Source of the DNA: Epiperipatus broadwayi | Taxonomy: Eukaryota; Onychophora; Udeonychophora; Euonychophora; Peripatidae | Assembly: GCA_028023455.1 (NCBI GenBank) | Contig: JAQFVV010006628.1 | Location: 436,001 to 500,000 of the forward strand | Length of the DNA: 64,000 nt | Reading direction: 5' to 3' | Shown here: one piece after another, positions 1-12,123 of the stretch | Numbering within the stretch: the stretch's first letter is position 1 | Layout: each line of letters begins with the position of its first letter | Notes under the pieces: model-generated | Told to the model about the DNA's origin: nothing | The model's database searches: none | What the model saw: only the letters and a program-made list of their open reading frames with translations | Program-made: the position numbers and the translations under genes

Positions 1-141
1 TTTGGCATTCCTCAATGAGGTGCTAGGATAGTTTCAGACACTAGATCTAAAACTACCAACCCAAAGCCAGCCTTTATCTAAAAGTTAACTATTTAGATCT
101 AGTGTCTGAAACTACCCTAGTGGCTCACTGAGGAATGCCAA
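1..141. repeat. Palindromic (foldback) repeat, T-related
   Basis: The first and last ~50 bases are near-perfect reverse complements (arms about 1-49 and 92-141), separated by a ~42-bp spacer. The arm contains GGCATTCCTCAATGAGG followed by CTAGATCT. It resembles the inner arm module of the T palindromes (GGCATTCGTCAGTGAGGAG ... CTAGATCTTAG near 50020-50070), so it is probably a diverged or internally deleted relative. The element may continue upstream of the window, so its ends and target duplication cannot be judged. Confidence 0.75.
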
Positions 142-1554
142 AGCATAAAATCATTAGTCTGAGGATTGTGTGTGGTTTCTAGATAGAGATTTTTAAATGC
201 TTTTTTCTATTTTTTTTCTTTTGTGGCATTTATCAATAAAGCTTTTTAGAGCCATTAGTACAGCTCATTATTTTTTACTTATAAGCTTAAAAAATTGGGT
301 CATGTTACATACGAGTATTTTTTATTGACTATCATTATTAGTTGTTTATCAAAAGGTAAACTATCAAACCAAGCCACTTTCTTATCTTCCTACATTTGTT
401 CTACTTTTTAAAATTTCAAGATCAGCAATCAATTTTGTTCTATCTTTTTTCTCTTCAAAATTCTTTCCAAAATATTTTCTGCAAACATAACCAATCCATT
501 TTTTTTTTTTATGATAATTTTTTAAGCAAATTTTGTATTCTTTCCAAATTTAGTGTCCCTACAAATATATTTTTCTCTCCTTTTCAAATCTATATAGTTA
601 AAAGTTTTTTTTTCTTCTCCATACTTTTCCTAATCATTTAAGAATTAATCTATATCAAATGACATACCAAACTAAACACTTAACAAGCTTTTTTAGTAGT
701 TCAAACCTTAATAGACATCAACAAAATTATTTAATTATCATATTTCTTACTGTATGTAAAGTAATACACTTGAGAATTAAAAGAATCCTGGATTGAAGCT
801 TATCTTATCACTTCTAATCATTTATAAATCTAATGATATCCCTAGAAACTACCATCTTGATCATATTTTTCTTTGCTGCTACTTCCATCAACAGCAATAG
901 TATTTTATCACTCTTAATCTATCATCATTTATTTAGTCTAGATTAATTTATCACATAATTTCTGCAACTTTTATCAATTTTGTTGACACAACTAACCATG
1001 TTATTCTTAACACTATTTTCTTTCTTATTAAAGTAATGTCCATTGAGCATGCTCAAGTCTTACACTTCTTGCTTCTACTAAGCATATCTCAAGATATCCC
1101 TAAATCTCAACAGTAATAATTATCAAGCTAATTGCTCTTTTTATAACCTCTATCTTTTTAAATTCAATTTTTTTAAAAAAAAATTATAATATAAAATCAA
1201 TTCTTCTAAAATGCTATGCAGTTTGGCACAGTTGGTAGTGTTTGTTGTAGGATCAGGAAGTCACATGATCAATTCTGGCATTCACAGATCTGGCTCTCAA
1301 ACTTCTTGTGAACTCCTGAGCAATAAAGCCGTAACTCCACATTTCGCTGAATTACGCATTTGATTCTAAAGTATAGTGATGAAATTTCATTACACTAAGA
1401 AAGTGGAAAACATACTTTATATATTTTTCTTTAATCTAATATGCATTTATCATTATCTTAAACAAACAACAGTATTTTTATACTAACATAAAATCGAAAA
1501 ATATCACATGGTCTTAGTTTACACATTTCTTTTCAAGTAAAATTCTGTCTTCTC
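142..1554. other. AT-rich sequence without recognisable gene
   Basis: Low-complexity AT-rich DNA with T-runs on the plus strand. The one open frame (396-641) is almost all Phe/Leu/Ile/Ser from T-rich sequence and has no coding character. I see no RNA gene or element boundary here. Confidence 0.6.
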
Positions 1555-2075
1555 TAATCCAGTGCTGCCACCTAATGCAAACTAAAATATTTAGGTATTA
1601 GATGACAGTTTTAATTAAATCCATATCCAGTACTATCTTAATTTATATTCTTAGAATAGTTTCTGGCTTACAACCTTCATTAATGAGGCTTGGATGTAGA
1701 TCTAATGCACCTTAATTGTTTGGACAATCCACAAGCCTTTTTTTTTTTAATCAAGCTACTATTCTGAATTGCAAAATTAGCTTAATGTTTTAAATCCAAG
1801 CCTATTTTTTTGAATAATTATATTGATCTGGTACCAAATTAATAACTATAGCATATTTTTTTGTAACTGTAATCACACTTTATTATTTGTCTAGAGTTGG
1901 TATAAAACTCAAAAATTATTATATAAGTCAGCTTACACAATACTTTTCGGGAATAAACTCTATCTATTATATTCCAATGCTGCTGTTATAATACTGCAGG
2001 ATTGAGTAATTAACAGATACTAGATGATAGTACTAATTAAATCCTTGTCAGACTAGTTTCTCATAATTTTCATTC
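1555..2075 (+). repeat. Decayed T-family palindromic element fragment
   Basis: The stretch TAGTTTCTGGCTTACAACC then ...AATGAGG matches the T-family arm (TAGTTTCTGGCTTGTGGC...GTCAGTGAGG). Downstream, GCTTAATGTTTTAAATCCAAG matches the T spacer as seen at 30280-30300 (CCTTAATGTTTTCAATCCAAG). A further stretch ending CAGACTAGTTTCTC (about 1975-2060) looks like a second, direct-oriented piece of arm. The copy is old and its ends are not definable. Confidence 0.5.
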
Positions 2076-3364
2076 ACATGAGAAGTTTAAAAATAGATCT
2101 TTAGACTAACATAAATACAATATGGTTAGATTATTGATGCTTATTTATGCACAAATATTGTTAAACATTAACCATGAGGGATCTGAGGGGATTGTATTTT
2201 TATCCTCAAATTAAAAAAAAAATTAAATCTCACAAGGGATGAGCATAATAGATCATTCTGAGAGATCAGCATATCTAACTATAACTTCACCAGCACTACA
2301 CAAAAATAATAATAATTCATCATCATGAATGATCTACCAAAATAAAACCATTTCAGTCCATCTTGTGGCTGGATTAGAACAATAAAAAATATAAATCAAC
2401 AGTAAATCTGGTGACTGGATTGGAAATGAGTCTTCTGTTGACCAGGCTAACTATTAAGCCTTTGCCAGCTTGGGAAATTATTTAAACCATAGTTGGATGC
2501 ACTAACTTAAGTGCTAATCCATAAGAATACATGACTAGAGAAACAATAATGTTGGGATATTAAAACATGCTGATTATCATCAATGCTCTGGCCACTTAGT
2601 ACTATTAGTGTACTGGCCAACTATAAATTTAAATTCTAATAGAGACTAAACTAAATAAAATGTAGTGCATAGACTTTGAAGAATATTCTCTTCATGCCAA
2701 CCCAGAAATCATCATCATCATTATCTGGATGCTCCTACATTAATATAATCCCCCTATCCCATATAGCTGTTATGCACAAATCTAGCTCAGGAAGCAAAAA
2801 CCCTATAATTTATTACTGTGAGTAAGAGGGAAATAAATAAATAAATTAGCTTATTATAAATAATCTTATGCAATTCATGAGCTTCCCCTACCTATAAATA
2901 ACTAGTTTTATTGGGAGCATAAAAAAATAAGTAAATCCTAGAATATAAGCTGTCATGATATAAGGTCACACACACAACACTTCATGAAACAGGGTAAGGA
3001 TAGAAGAATATAATTAAGACTACAAATAATTTTTAAAAAAAAACAACAATTATTTAATATCTAATTAACAAAAAAATGACATGATAGTAGATAATGTCAA
3101 ACATCCATTTCATCATAAAAAGTAAATGTACAGTTTCATTAATCTATCAATTAATTTTTATTCATGAATTAACTTTCAATTCATTAAGTTATTTCTTTAA
3201 AAATAACTAAAAGTTTGTTAACATTTTCAAAAATCAAAGATAGCAATCATTGATTCTATCCAGAGGACAAATTGAAGGGGAAAAAATATTACATTTATGA
3301 AACAAAAAAACACAGATTTTCCATTAATAAAAATATAATGTGCACACATAATAAAAAATAATAC
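2076..3364. other. Non-coding AT-rich stretch
   Basis: No gene or element recognised. Short inverted repeats (for example TCTGGCCACT ... AGTGTACTGGCCA near 2590-2620) look like degraded repeat debris. The minus-strand frame at 3227-3409 partly overlaps the candidate exon annotated next. Confidence 0.5.
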
Positions 3365-3482
3365 CTCTAGCCATGGCTTTAGTGTTGATTGAGTTCTTTT
3401 CAGTTGCACTTTCCAGTTTTCTATTCAATTGAGGTTCTCCTTGAAGGCCTGTTAGAAATGGCATGGCTAAGGTATCCTTTTC
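3365..3482 (-). other. Candidate internal exon (unrecognised protein)
   Basis: This short stretch is clearly richer in G+C than its surroundings. It stays open for 39 codons on the minus strand, with balanced amino-acid content including AMPFLTGLQGEPQLNRKLES. On that strand it is preceded by a plausible acceptor (CTGCAGCCCAG just before the frame) and followed by AGAG|GTATTA, a usable though not optimal donor. A plus-strand frame across the same bases is also partly open, so the strand is not certain. No family is recognised and no partner exon was found nearby. It could equally be a fragment of an unrecognised transposable element. Confidence 0.25.
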
Positions 3483-5100
3483 CTGGGCTGCAGCAATTCC
3501 AGATAATTGAAAAATAGCAAAATATATCCATTTGTTTCCCCTTTTGAATTTCCAGGTAAGACATAGGTAGGCAAAAACTCATTGCTCTTGGCTGAAGACT
3601 AGATTACAAATTTCTTCCAGAGAAGGTAGGTTACATAGAGGAAGGTGATGCCTAGCTTGGTTTTCATTGTACAAACCATTTTTAGTGCTAAACTCATAGT
3701 ATGTTAAAAGCTTGATACAAAAAACTGCTATTTTATTCAATAGCTTCAGCAGTTTAAGTTAGGAATAATTTCTTCTACTTCTTTTTCAGCAGCAGAATTA
3801 AGATTTGACTGCTCTCTTCAACAGTTAACTTAGCAATAATCTTCCCAGACACTTAGGTATAATCACTATTTTTTTAGAACAATCTTGCCCACAAGCCAAC
3901 TACAATCAGTCTCTTACATTACCATTTTCATGACAATCAATTAAATAAAATTTCATAAAAACAATAACTCAACTATTATCTCCTTAGTCAGATTAATAAA
4001 TTGTAAGGGTGACTTACAATCCTACAGAATCAGCCTATATTAGTCCACATTACCAAATCAAGCTGTTCCAAACCTGTGTTTAACCAATAAATTGTTGAGC
4101 ACATACTAGTATTGTCAAACACACATATATACATGATTATACATGGTTTATTAAAGACTGAGGCACTAAATGTAATGATAGCTTAATTTTTCCTTTTATA
4201 ATGAAGATTACAAAAATTAATGAGAACATAGATTAAACACTTTTTTTAAAAAAATCAGTGAAACATATATCTATATTAATACCAACCCAAAATCAGTGTA
4301 TTGTATATCATGAATGAAGTTGTACAATAATGCAGACAACAGACCAGATATGCAAAATGGTGACTCATGTCAAGTAAGTCACTAAGCAACCAAATGTGGA
4401 AAACAAAATTAGAATCCCAATACATAATTGTTATTCCAACTACTACATATGCAATCTACACAATAATGTGCAACTATGCCAATATAGAAAAAAATGCAAG
4501 ATTGAATATGCCAAAACTGGAAACAAACTGAATGCTATACAAAAACAAAGCGAGTCTTCATCCTATGTCTTTTCAAAATAATGCTTTCATGTAAGGAAGT
4601 CAACCTCATAATAGCTGAATTTCGAATGCCAAAGGAAGTGGTTGACACAGTTCTAAAAGGGCAAAAAAAAATTTCTTAAATAGTGTAAATTAAAGAGAAA
4701 GTAAGATTGACAACTGAATTGAACTTGAATAAATAAACCTGTGAAACTTAGAGAAACAAATAAATTATACCAAGTTAATATCAAAGAAACATCAAACTTA
4801 TTCGCATGCGAGAAGAAAAGAACAAATCATCGCTAATAACTAAAGAGAATTATAATGTGATTTCAGATATAGATATAGCTATTAAATACCAAACTGCAAT
4901 TAAATGAATTGCTGTATGATGTATTCTGGCTAAAATACAATTGCCATAGAGGGACTGAATGCCAATACCAGGACCATGGAAGTATGGTGACTTCATTTAC
5001 CTATTTCTACAAAGCCTGAATAAACATTTACTGTCTTTTACAAAATGCCTACTGATAAATAAAAAAAAATCGATGTGAGAGAATGGCTGAAATCCTAAGC
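3483..5100. other. Non-coding stretch up to the assembly gap
   Basis: The part at 3483-3680 keeps a slightly higher G+C content and contains CCAG|GTAAGAC on the plus strand near 3552-3562, a good donor-like site with no convincing exon attached. The rest is AT-rich with only short frames (such as 4396-4581) that show no coding signal. Confidence 0.45.
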
Positions 5101-5600
5101 NNNNNNNNNNNNNNNNNNNNNNNNNNNNNNNNNNNNNNNNNNNNNNNNNNNNNNNNNNNNNNNNNNNNNNNNNNNNNNNNNNNNNNNNNNNNNNNNNNNN
5201 NNNNNNNNNNNNNNNNNNNNNNNNNNNNNNNNNNNNNNNNNNNNNNNNNNNNNNNNNNNNNNNNNNNNNNNNNNNNNNNNNNNNNNNNNNNNNNNNNNNN
5301 NNNNNNNNNNNNNNNNNNNNNNNNNNNNNNNNNNNNNNNNNNNNNNNNNNNNNNNNNNNNNNNNNNNNNNNNNNNNNNNNNNNNNNNNNNNNNNNNNNNN
5401 NNNNNNNNNNNNNNNNNNNNNNNNNNNNNNNNNNNNNNNNNNNNNNNNNNNNNNNNNNNNNNNNNNNNNNNNNNNNNNNNNNNNNNNNNNNNNNNNNNNN
5501 NNNNNNNNNNNNNNNNNNNNNNNNNNNNNNNNNNNNNNNNNNNNNNNNNNNNNNNNNNNNNNNNNNNNNNNNNNNNNNNNNNNNNNNNNNNNNNNNNNNN
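5101..5600. other. Assembly gap, 500 N
   Basis: Exactly 500 consecutive N, so the length is probably a placeholder and not a measured size. The open frame that appears to span it is an artefact of translating N. Confidence 0.99.
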
Positions 5601-5959
5601 TGTTTTCAGAGAGCCCCGGCTAATAGAACAGTACCAAAAGACTTCAATATTTACAATATTTCAAACAATGTCTATAAAATACATGATCTTATTATTATTA
5701 GTTTAGCATCTAGAACTAAAATACTTGTTGATTGTTGGTTTATTTTGCCACTCAATGAAGTAAAAAGTGTTTCAAATTTCTTTCTTGTTCAAATATTCAT
5801 TAAATAATGCAAGAACTTATACTAGAATTATTTTGCTATTTATAATCTGCTCCTGGTTTTGTTAATATATGGTTTCTGTTAAATTTAATGACATCCATAT
5901 AAAAATGTAAGCTCCCAAATTTGAATTTTTATGTGTGTGTTTTCTTTTGAATTCTCTAG

Positions 5960-6051
5960 GAAAAGACTGGTACAATATCTTCCAGCTGAGAAAAAAACAA
6001 AAAGACTCCTTACTAAAGGAATTAATTCTTATTTATAGCAAGAAGTGTTAA
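5960..6051 (+). other. Weak candidate terminal exon
   Basis: A pyrimidine-rich tract ending in TTCTCTAG precedes a frame of 29 codons (from AAA GAC TGG) closed by TAA. The peptide contains KDWYNIFQLRKKQKD, which looks more protein-like than the background. The flank just after the gap (TGTTTTCAG at about 5601-5609, followed by REPRLIEQYQKT in frame) is similarly suggestive. Neither has a recognised homologue, and both are short enough to arise by chance. Confidence 0.17.
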
Positions 6052-6098
6052 TTCCTTTTGCTTAACATTTACAGGTAAAAGACTTTAACACATAAGAA

Positions 6099-6175
6099 GT
6101 CAAGCATTGGTGGTCGAGAGGTCAGCGACAAATAACGGGTTCGCTTCCCGGCTGATGCTATGACACATGAGAAAA
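6099..6175 (+). mobile_element. tRNA-derived SINE, copy V1 (internally deleted)
   Basis: An A-box-like TGGTCGAGAGGTCAGC and a B-box-like GGGTTCGCTTCC are followed by GATGCTATGACACATGAGAAA and an A-rich tail. The same 5' end (GTCAAGCATTG), both boxes and the same ATG(C/T)TATGACA(C/T)ATGA tail occur in the copy at 26919-27030. That repeat identity makes this a SINE and not a tRNA gene. V1 lacks the ~43 bases between the boxes. Flanks resemble a target duplication: AAAAGACTTTAACACAT at 6077-6093 and AAAAGACTAACACAT at 6176-6190. Confidence 0.75.
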
Positions 6176-7196
6176 AAAAGACTAACACATTTAATACATA
6201 AGAATATGTCTTTACAAATTTAAATTTCATTATTTATATTCAATAATTGTCATTTTATATTATATGCTTATTTCTTTAGTATTTTTTATATATTGTCCTA
6301 TGGCATATTTATGATAGTATTTGCTACCAAGCATTGGTAAGAAAGAATATAAGTATAAGGTTTATTTATATATATATATATCCAGGTAAATACTTTATTT
6401 CAACAATTATTAAGAGTTCTTTAGGTTGATATTTGATATGCAATCTTAGATTGTTATATTGGGTAAAACAACCTTCATATTTGGTATATGTGAATATACA
6501 GAGTATCTGAGGGTCAATGCATGAAAGATAAATATCATATAGACTCTAATATGTAATTTGCTTTGCCATCATATCTGGTAAAATACATATATTGATTAAT
6601 TAGATGAATGTTTTTATTCTACATATGAGTGTATGTGTGAATAACAATATTATTACTATTGCTCTCATATTTATGCTTTATTCATATAATTACAGACATG
6701 CTGTTTGTCAGCTTTTAATTTAGTAATTGGTGTTGATATCTTTTGACTTATTAATACATATGTTTATGCCCTCCATGAAAGAGAGATTGTGACTTATTAA
6801 TTTTTCAGCACTATATGCAAAAAGATCATGGATGTTCAGTTATATATATATTTTTACTATCCACCTTGCCTATATTTTTATGATTCAATGTATTATTAAA
6901 TATTCAAAGGTGTTTTTCAAGGCATATTTATTCTAAAATTATTTGCAAGTGACTGTCATTTAATATTTTAAGCAGTTTTGAATTACAACATGTATCTTAT
7001 ATCTATTTCCTCACCTCTCATTAGGTATTAATAGTATTGGAATAGTGTAATTATAGTTTGTGTGGCATACTATTTTATAATGTAAAAAAACAAATGTTTC
7101 ATCCTACTGATTTTAAGATGCAGTTAATGTCATTAGATAATCATCATCATACTGTTGGCCTAATATAGGCATATACATTTGTTGTTTTACTTTCAG

Positions 7197-7259
7197 TGCA
7201 AGATTGTTGGAAGAGAAGATGTGTGGGATAATAATAATAGTGGGAATTTAATAAATAAT
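7197..7259 (+). other. Weak candidate internal exon, 63 bp
   Basis: TTTTACTTTCAG| precedes 21 open codons (beginning CKIVGREDVWDNNN) that end at AATAAT|GTAAGATA. The acceptor and donor are both good matches to consensus and the length is a multiple of three. No homologue is recognised and no neighbouring exon is in evidence. Confidence 0.2.
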
Positions 7260-7340
7260 GTAAGATAATTTTGTAGCAATACTTTAGAGGAGAGTTATAG
7301 TAAAATTGTGTAAATATTTTATCTTAATTTGTTAAATAAT

Positions 7341-7424
7341 ATTCATTAAGGCTGTAGCTTCAAGCACATGCATATAAAATGCGATAGTAGGGACCTCTAC
7401 AGGTCTTAAAACCACAAGCTTACT
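7341..7424 (+). repeat. F-family arm, single copy
   Basis: TTCATTAAGGCTGTAGCTTCAAG ... GTAGGGACCTCTACAGGTCTTAA ... CCACAAGCTTA matches each arm of the F palindrome at 45355-45574. It is a lone arm, so it is either a truncated copy or a non-palindromic form of the family. Confidence 0.7.
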
Positions 7425-8150
7425 CATTGGAAGAAAAGAAAGTAAAACTAGTATATTTTATTGCACTAAATGTTATATTTCATTTATATTGTAAATAAAT
7501 ATTTTGTTATTATTAAAATACATTTCTGTTTTCCATGCCGTTACTATTGCATTCGTCAAACAGAAAATCTTATAATAATGTTTAATTATTCATTGTTATA
7601 AAAGAGAACATTTCAATATTATTATTTATTTGGTTTACTTATCCATTTCACCTGCATTATAATAAATCATAAGTTTTATTAATTCCTATTTATTTTAAAT
7701 ATATTCTTTATAATGCTGCAGGTAGCATAAAATGTGTCCTTTTTTACAAGCTGCTTTATTTCAGCTAGTTATATTTATTCTAAGCTCATTTATCATAAAA
7801 TTATAGACTTAGATACACTCATGTGCTGTATAAATAAAATATTTATACATGATAAAAATTCGAAAGGCTATTAAATGTTTTGTATAATAACTGTTGATTA
7901 CTTAAATATTGATATACTTATTTTGTATATTTGTTTTCCATATTTAATTAAAGCACAAAACGTCTAAGCTTATAATATGAACCCTGAGAAATGAAGTTTC
8001 AAACCCATAATTATAGTCTAATAACATTATTCTATTAAAATAGTTATTGAAATAGTTAAGATTTTACTTCATTAACGCTTAAAGTAAATTAGTATATGTA
8101 TGTGCTCTGCGCACAGATAATGAAGCTATTAATTGGCTATGAAATTATTA

Positions 8151-8200
8151 AAATTCACCGCCAAGCGCTTTTGGGACAGTTTATAGTCCCATATTCATGG
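8151..8200 (+). other. Conserved hairpin core, element A left arm
   Basis: AAGCGCTTTTGGGAC, then a short loop, then GTCCCATATTCATGG. The GGGAC/GTCCC stem abuts CATATTCAT. It is homologous to cores in elements B, C, D and E, where the stem bases differ but still pair. Confidence 0.7.
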
Positions 8201-8743
8201 CAACTGGATTCAATTGATAACTATAATATCAATGCAAATTTTATGCAAATTTACATGCAGATGTTACGTGGACCATTTTCGAGATAGGGAAAAGCAGGCC
8301 TCTCTTCTGTTGATTGCTGATGGGTCACTTACGATGGAGTAAGCTTCCCTAACTTTACGTTTGGTGTTGTTTGTTTCAGAGCAAATGACAATGGCTGTGG
8401 TGGGTAGAAAAGCGTGTCCAGTGGCTCTTTTGTGCTCCATGAAAACTGAATTACCGATACCTTTATAATAGAACCAAAACAAAGCTTGAAGGTAATTTGG
8501 TTTTCGTGGAGCACGAAAGAGCCATTGGACACGCTTCTCTACCTACCACAGCCAGGGTCATTTGCTCTGAAACAAATGACACCAAACGTAAAGTTAGGGA
8601 AGCTTAGTACATCGTAAGTGACCCATCAGCAATCAACAGAAGAGAGGCCTGCTTTTCCCTATCTCGAAAATGGTCCACGTAACATCTGCATATAAATTTG
8701 CATAAAATTTGCATTGATATTATAGTTATCAATTGAATACAGT

Positions 8744-8790
8744 CACCATGAATATGGGACTATAAACTGTCCCAAAAACGCTTGGTGGTA
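8744..8790 (-). other. Conserved hairpin core, element A right arm
   Basis: Reverse-complement counterpart of the left-arm core. On the minus strand it reads AAGCG, T-run, GGGAC, loop, GTCCCATATTCATGGTG. The stem is identical to that of the left arm. Confidence 0.7.
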
Positions 8791-8872
8791 AATTTTAATA
8801 ATTTCATAGACAATTAATAGCTTCATTATCTGTGCACAGAGCACATACATATACTAATTTAAAATAGTTATT

Positions 8873-9106
8873 ATTATTGCTGTTGTTATTAATTACATTA
8901 TAAAAGAACCTGAGCATTGAGAATTGTAAAGTAAGTGTATTGGAGAGATTTATCCATGGTTGGTTTTATGCTGTTCTCTCTCAAAACTCTGCACCCTTCA
9001 TTTTCTAGTTACAGTATCTGATTTTGGCTACTAACATGGTGGACTCGACTATAAGGTTTCTCTTGTTCCCACGCCCTTTGGACAATCTTTCTTATAGTTA
9101 CAGTAT
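8873..9106. other. Short spacer between element A and LTR-A
   Basis: AT-rich flank. The stretch around 8970-9095 is somewhat richer in G+C (CTGCACCCTTC, CCCACGCCCTTTGG), but no frame or family is recognised. Confidence 0.4.
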
Positions 9107-9673
9107 TGTAAAGGATAATATTTAAAACATATAAGAGCAATGCTAATAAAATAACTTTGTCTCATAAATAGCAATATTTCCTTGTTGGGTGAGCCAAAAT
9201 GTAAAGGAATATTAATAATAAAGACTGCAAAATTGTAAAAGTAAAATAAGTGCTGTTTACTGAATAAACTTGTATATTTGGGTAATCATGAATATAATAG
9301 AAAATATTATAACTGAGCAGGGCTAGCTAACCTGCAAATGCCTCATACATTTGGGTAATCACATATAATAATAAAATCTTGAACCAAAGGTTTTCTCCAT
9401 TTAAGCACTAAATATTTGGGCAATCAAAAATATATCATATAAATGTTGTACTTAGGCAAGTAAAATATAAAACTAATTAATAGACAAATAAATATGTTGA
9501 TCCACAAATGGCTTTATCTTGCTTGGCAAAAAAGATACAATTTAATGCATAATAATTTGCTTGATGATAAAGTATATTATGAGATGTACAATGAATTAAC
9601 TTAATTGTAAAATAAATTGTTTAATAAAGTAGTTTTATAATGATTCATGTAATAAGCAAATCAAAGTACATGG

Positions 9674-9675
<2 letters not shown>

Positions 9676-9719
<44 letters not shown>

Positions 9720-9720
9720 T
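9676..9720. repeat. (TAA)n microsatellite
   Basis: About fourteen uninterrupted TAA/ATA trinucleotides. The sister LTR has only a few repeats at the equivalent position (~16757), so the tract expanded after LTR-A inserted. Confidence 0.95.
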
Positions 9721-10036
9721 AAATTTATTCACATAAGGATTAATCCATTGAAATGGCAAAAATAAAAATCATAACTCAAATTTACCAACTGCAGTCTAAT
9801 ATCCTATAATATATATTTTTATAATTTATCCCCCCCCCCAACTTTTTTTGATTGCAATTAGTAGATACCACATATACTTCAAATTATTGAAGCATACAGT
9901 CATAAAAGTGTTCATGATAAGCTCTTTGTCACAATAAAAGGAAATAAAGTAGTAAAATATTTTTAATAGTTACTTTTTTTAAAAAAAGAAAATTATATCG
10001 AATGATAACTAAGATTACATTAATTAAAATTTTTAA

Positions 10037-10941
10037 CTGATTCACTGGCAATTTCATCTAAATCCTGTAATTTTAATATCATAAATTTCAAGCTTAATCT
10101 ATATTTAAAATTTTAGCTTCAAAGAAATCAGAATTGGCAGTACTTTAGCAAAAAATAAATAAATGTTATTTATCATATATGGCATTATAAAGAGTCAACT
10201 GTCCATCCTCTTTTACTTTATATTGTGCTTGAAAACTCCAACTGTCCATTGTGGCTATTTTGACTAGGAGCTCCTAACTGTCAATGTCAGAAATCACATG
10301 CAAAATGTTTTATACTTTTGTAATAGGTTTTTAATGCAAATAAATACATTTTCCATAATTAAACATTGACTTTCATTCAAAAAATTTTAATTTTTAGAAG
10401 AAAAATAATCAAGAAAAGTAATAACACTCCAATGCTATTTGCATATCAATGACATTTGATGACAACTAGCAAAATGCTACTATTTATCATAAATATGTAT
10501 CTATTAATAATTATTTTTCACACTATATTGACTAATAATGTGACTAAATTTAGATTTTTATATAAAATATTTAATTTAGATGAAGAAAAAAAATAGAAGT
10601 GAATAATGAGGATTTGTAACTTCTAAGACCTGAGAAATCGATGGCAATCATGTTATAATTGGTTGAAAAATAATTCTTTTGTATTATTGCAGAAAAAGAA
10701 GTGAAAAGTTGTGTATATAATTATATTATTGCAGGCTATTTTTCTTACATTTTTCTTATATAAATTCTTCAGTTATTAATTTTATTTTAAACTTTTCATT
10801 ACATTTAAATTTTAGAAGCTAAATTAAAACAATTCTGATTGTTTTATATTAATATTTTTATGAATAGAAATGTAATTGATGAATAAAAAGAAATAAAATT
10901 TTACTCAATCTGATGCATAAGAATTCCCACATGCCAAAGGG
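10037..10941. mobile_element. TTAA-flanked non-autonomous DNA element
   Basis: Inserted in the 3' LTR of LTR-A, with a near-empty site in the 5' LTR (AATTAAAATAATAAAAGTC at ~17263-17290). TTAA lies at both edges (10033-10036 and 10942-10945). The termini are loosely inverted: CTGATTCACTGGCA on the left, and CCCTTTGGCATGTGG read inward from the right. A TTAA duplication with a CCCTTTGGC-like end is characteristic of piggyBac-like elements, and Kolobok also uses TTAA. No transposase frame is present, so it would depend on one supplied in trans. Confidence 0.6.
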
Positions 10942-11740
10942 TTAATAAAAAAAGACTTTAATAAATATTTTATCATAAAAGTTATCATTATGCTTTTAAC
11001 CATTTTTTTTAAATTGAAACTTATCTGACAGAGATAATTTAAAGGAAAAGTTTTATTAGTGCCTGTTATCACACTTTACCATATATGATACTTCAGCTGA
11101 GATTCCATTCTTCAGCAATGTTTCCTGTAGCATATTTTGCTAGCAAAACACAAACATAAGGATCCATAAGCAATCTGAAACACTACATGATATCCAATTA
11201 TTCCTGTCAACATTTACAATTCATGATAAATTTAATGACCTCAGCTCTATGGTGGTCAGCATAGAGTGTATTGATACTCATTTTAGTCATAAAGATATTA
11301 AACAAAGGAAAAGTTTTTGTTCCCCCTGTCCAAGGATTCAGTCTAACCATTAGAGCATCTTTCTTTATTATAAGACCAGAATCTATTTATAACAGTAAGA
11401 TAAAATAAATACAAATTTTAAGCAAAAGAAAATATGTGAGTTCTTGCTGAAATGATTTCTATAACTATGGTAACACAAAACACAGTTTTCCTTTTTTTAA
11501 AACTCTGGCTTGTGAACATGTGATTCTCTTCCTTCGAATCCTAATAAGGCATTGTTATCATTCAATAATAACTTAAACAAAATATTTCATTTTTTAATTT
11601 AATAAATAAATTTTTCATTTATTCTAGATTCATTCAAAACAATAAAATGTATTTTATTATACATATGACCTTTAATTACTTTATTTAGTTATTTACACAC
11701 TACAAGAAAACCATAGATGTCAACATGTGTACATCATATA

Positions 11741-11750
11741 TTCCCACCCT
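11741..11750 (-). promoter_or_regulatory. LTR-A polypurine tract
   Basis: On the minus strand AGGGTGGGAA lies 4 bases upstream of the TGATG start of the 3' LTR. It stands out in T/A-rich surroundings and is in the position where plus-strand DNA synthesis of LTR elements is primed. Confidence 0.7.
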
Positions 11751-12123
11751 AAATAAAAAATAAAAACAATTCTATACACTTAAATCTTCATGACCAATTA
11801 AACATTTTATGAACAACTCATGGTTAATTAAAACTAACCGCCACAATAATGGTTAATGATTATGTGCAATTATGTATCTTGTGCTTTTTTTAAAGAGGCT
11901 ACAGTTGTCGTCAAATAACTACTATATCCCACTCGATGGCACACTTTTCATGCTTAAACTATAAAATATGATCATTTCCAGGCCATTAATTTTGATGTGT
12001 TTTTTGTAATGCGAAAATAAAAACAAAAGAAAATCGTCTTTTTTAAATATTATTTAATTTCAAATATTATTCTTTTATTAACGTATACAAATTAAATGAT
12101 AATAATAAATATAAAATAAAATA

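Larger units (their letters stand above)
8049..8860 (+). mobile_element. Palindromic element A (CATATTCATAG family)
   Basis: An 812-bp element. The left arm (about 8082-8460) and right arm (about 8476-8860) are reverse complements at roughly 90% identity around a ~15-bp centre. It is flanked by a perfect 12-bp direct repeat, AAAATAGTTATT, at 8037-8048 and 8861-8872. The left end carries an extra leader (AATAGTTAAGATTTTACTTC and on) that the right end lacks. The same leader begins element D. No convincing protein is encoded: the short open frames inside are mirror images of one another across the palindrome. A transcript would fold into a ~370-bp hairpin. The duplication length and one-sided leader argue against an ordinary TIR transposon. 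Confidence 0.85.
9107..11736 (-). repeat. LTR-A 3' LTR
   Basis: Aligns along most of its length with 15707-18060: compare TTTCCTTGTTGG...GAGCCAAAATGTAAAGG at ~9178 and ~15773, and CTTTATTTAGTTATTTA...ACTACAAG near both far ends. It contains a ~905-bp insertion (10037-10941) absent from the other LTR. A TAA microsatellite at 9676-9720 is likewise specific to this copy. Confidence 0.85.

Noticed and set aside
5083-5706. A 207-codon open frame spanning the gap
   Set aside because: It is open only because N codons are not stops. The real flanks give 6 residues before and about 33 after the gap.
6099-6175. A functional tRNA gene
   Set aside because: The cloverleaf is incomplete. The same unit with a shared non-tRNA tail recurs at 26919-27030, so it is a SINE.
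8264-8532. Two overlapping minus-strand frames in element A
   Set aside because: They are mirror translations of the inverted arms of a palindrome, with matching peptides such as RATGHAFLP / KEPLDTLFYP, and have no independent coding evidence.
8049-8860. Mutator-like or other long-TIR DNA transposon
   Set aside because: Mutator-like elements have long TIRs, but they make ~8-11 bp duplications and have symmetric ends. Here duplications reach 16-17 bp and one end has an extra leader. Kept as the main alternative, not adopted.
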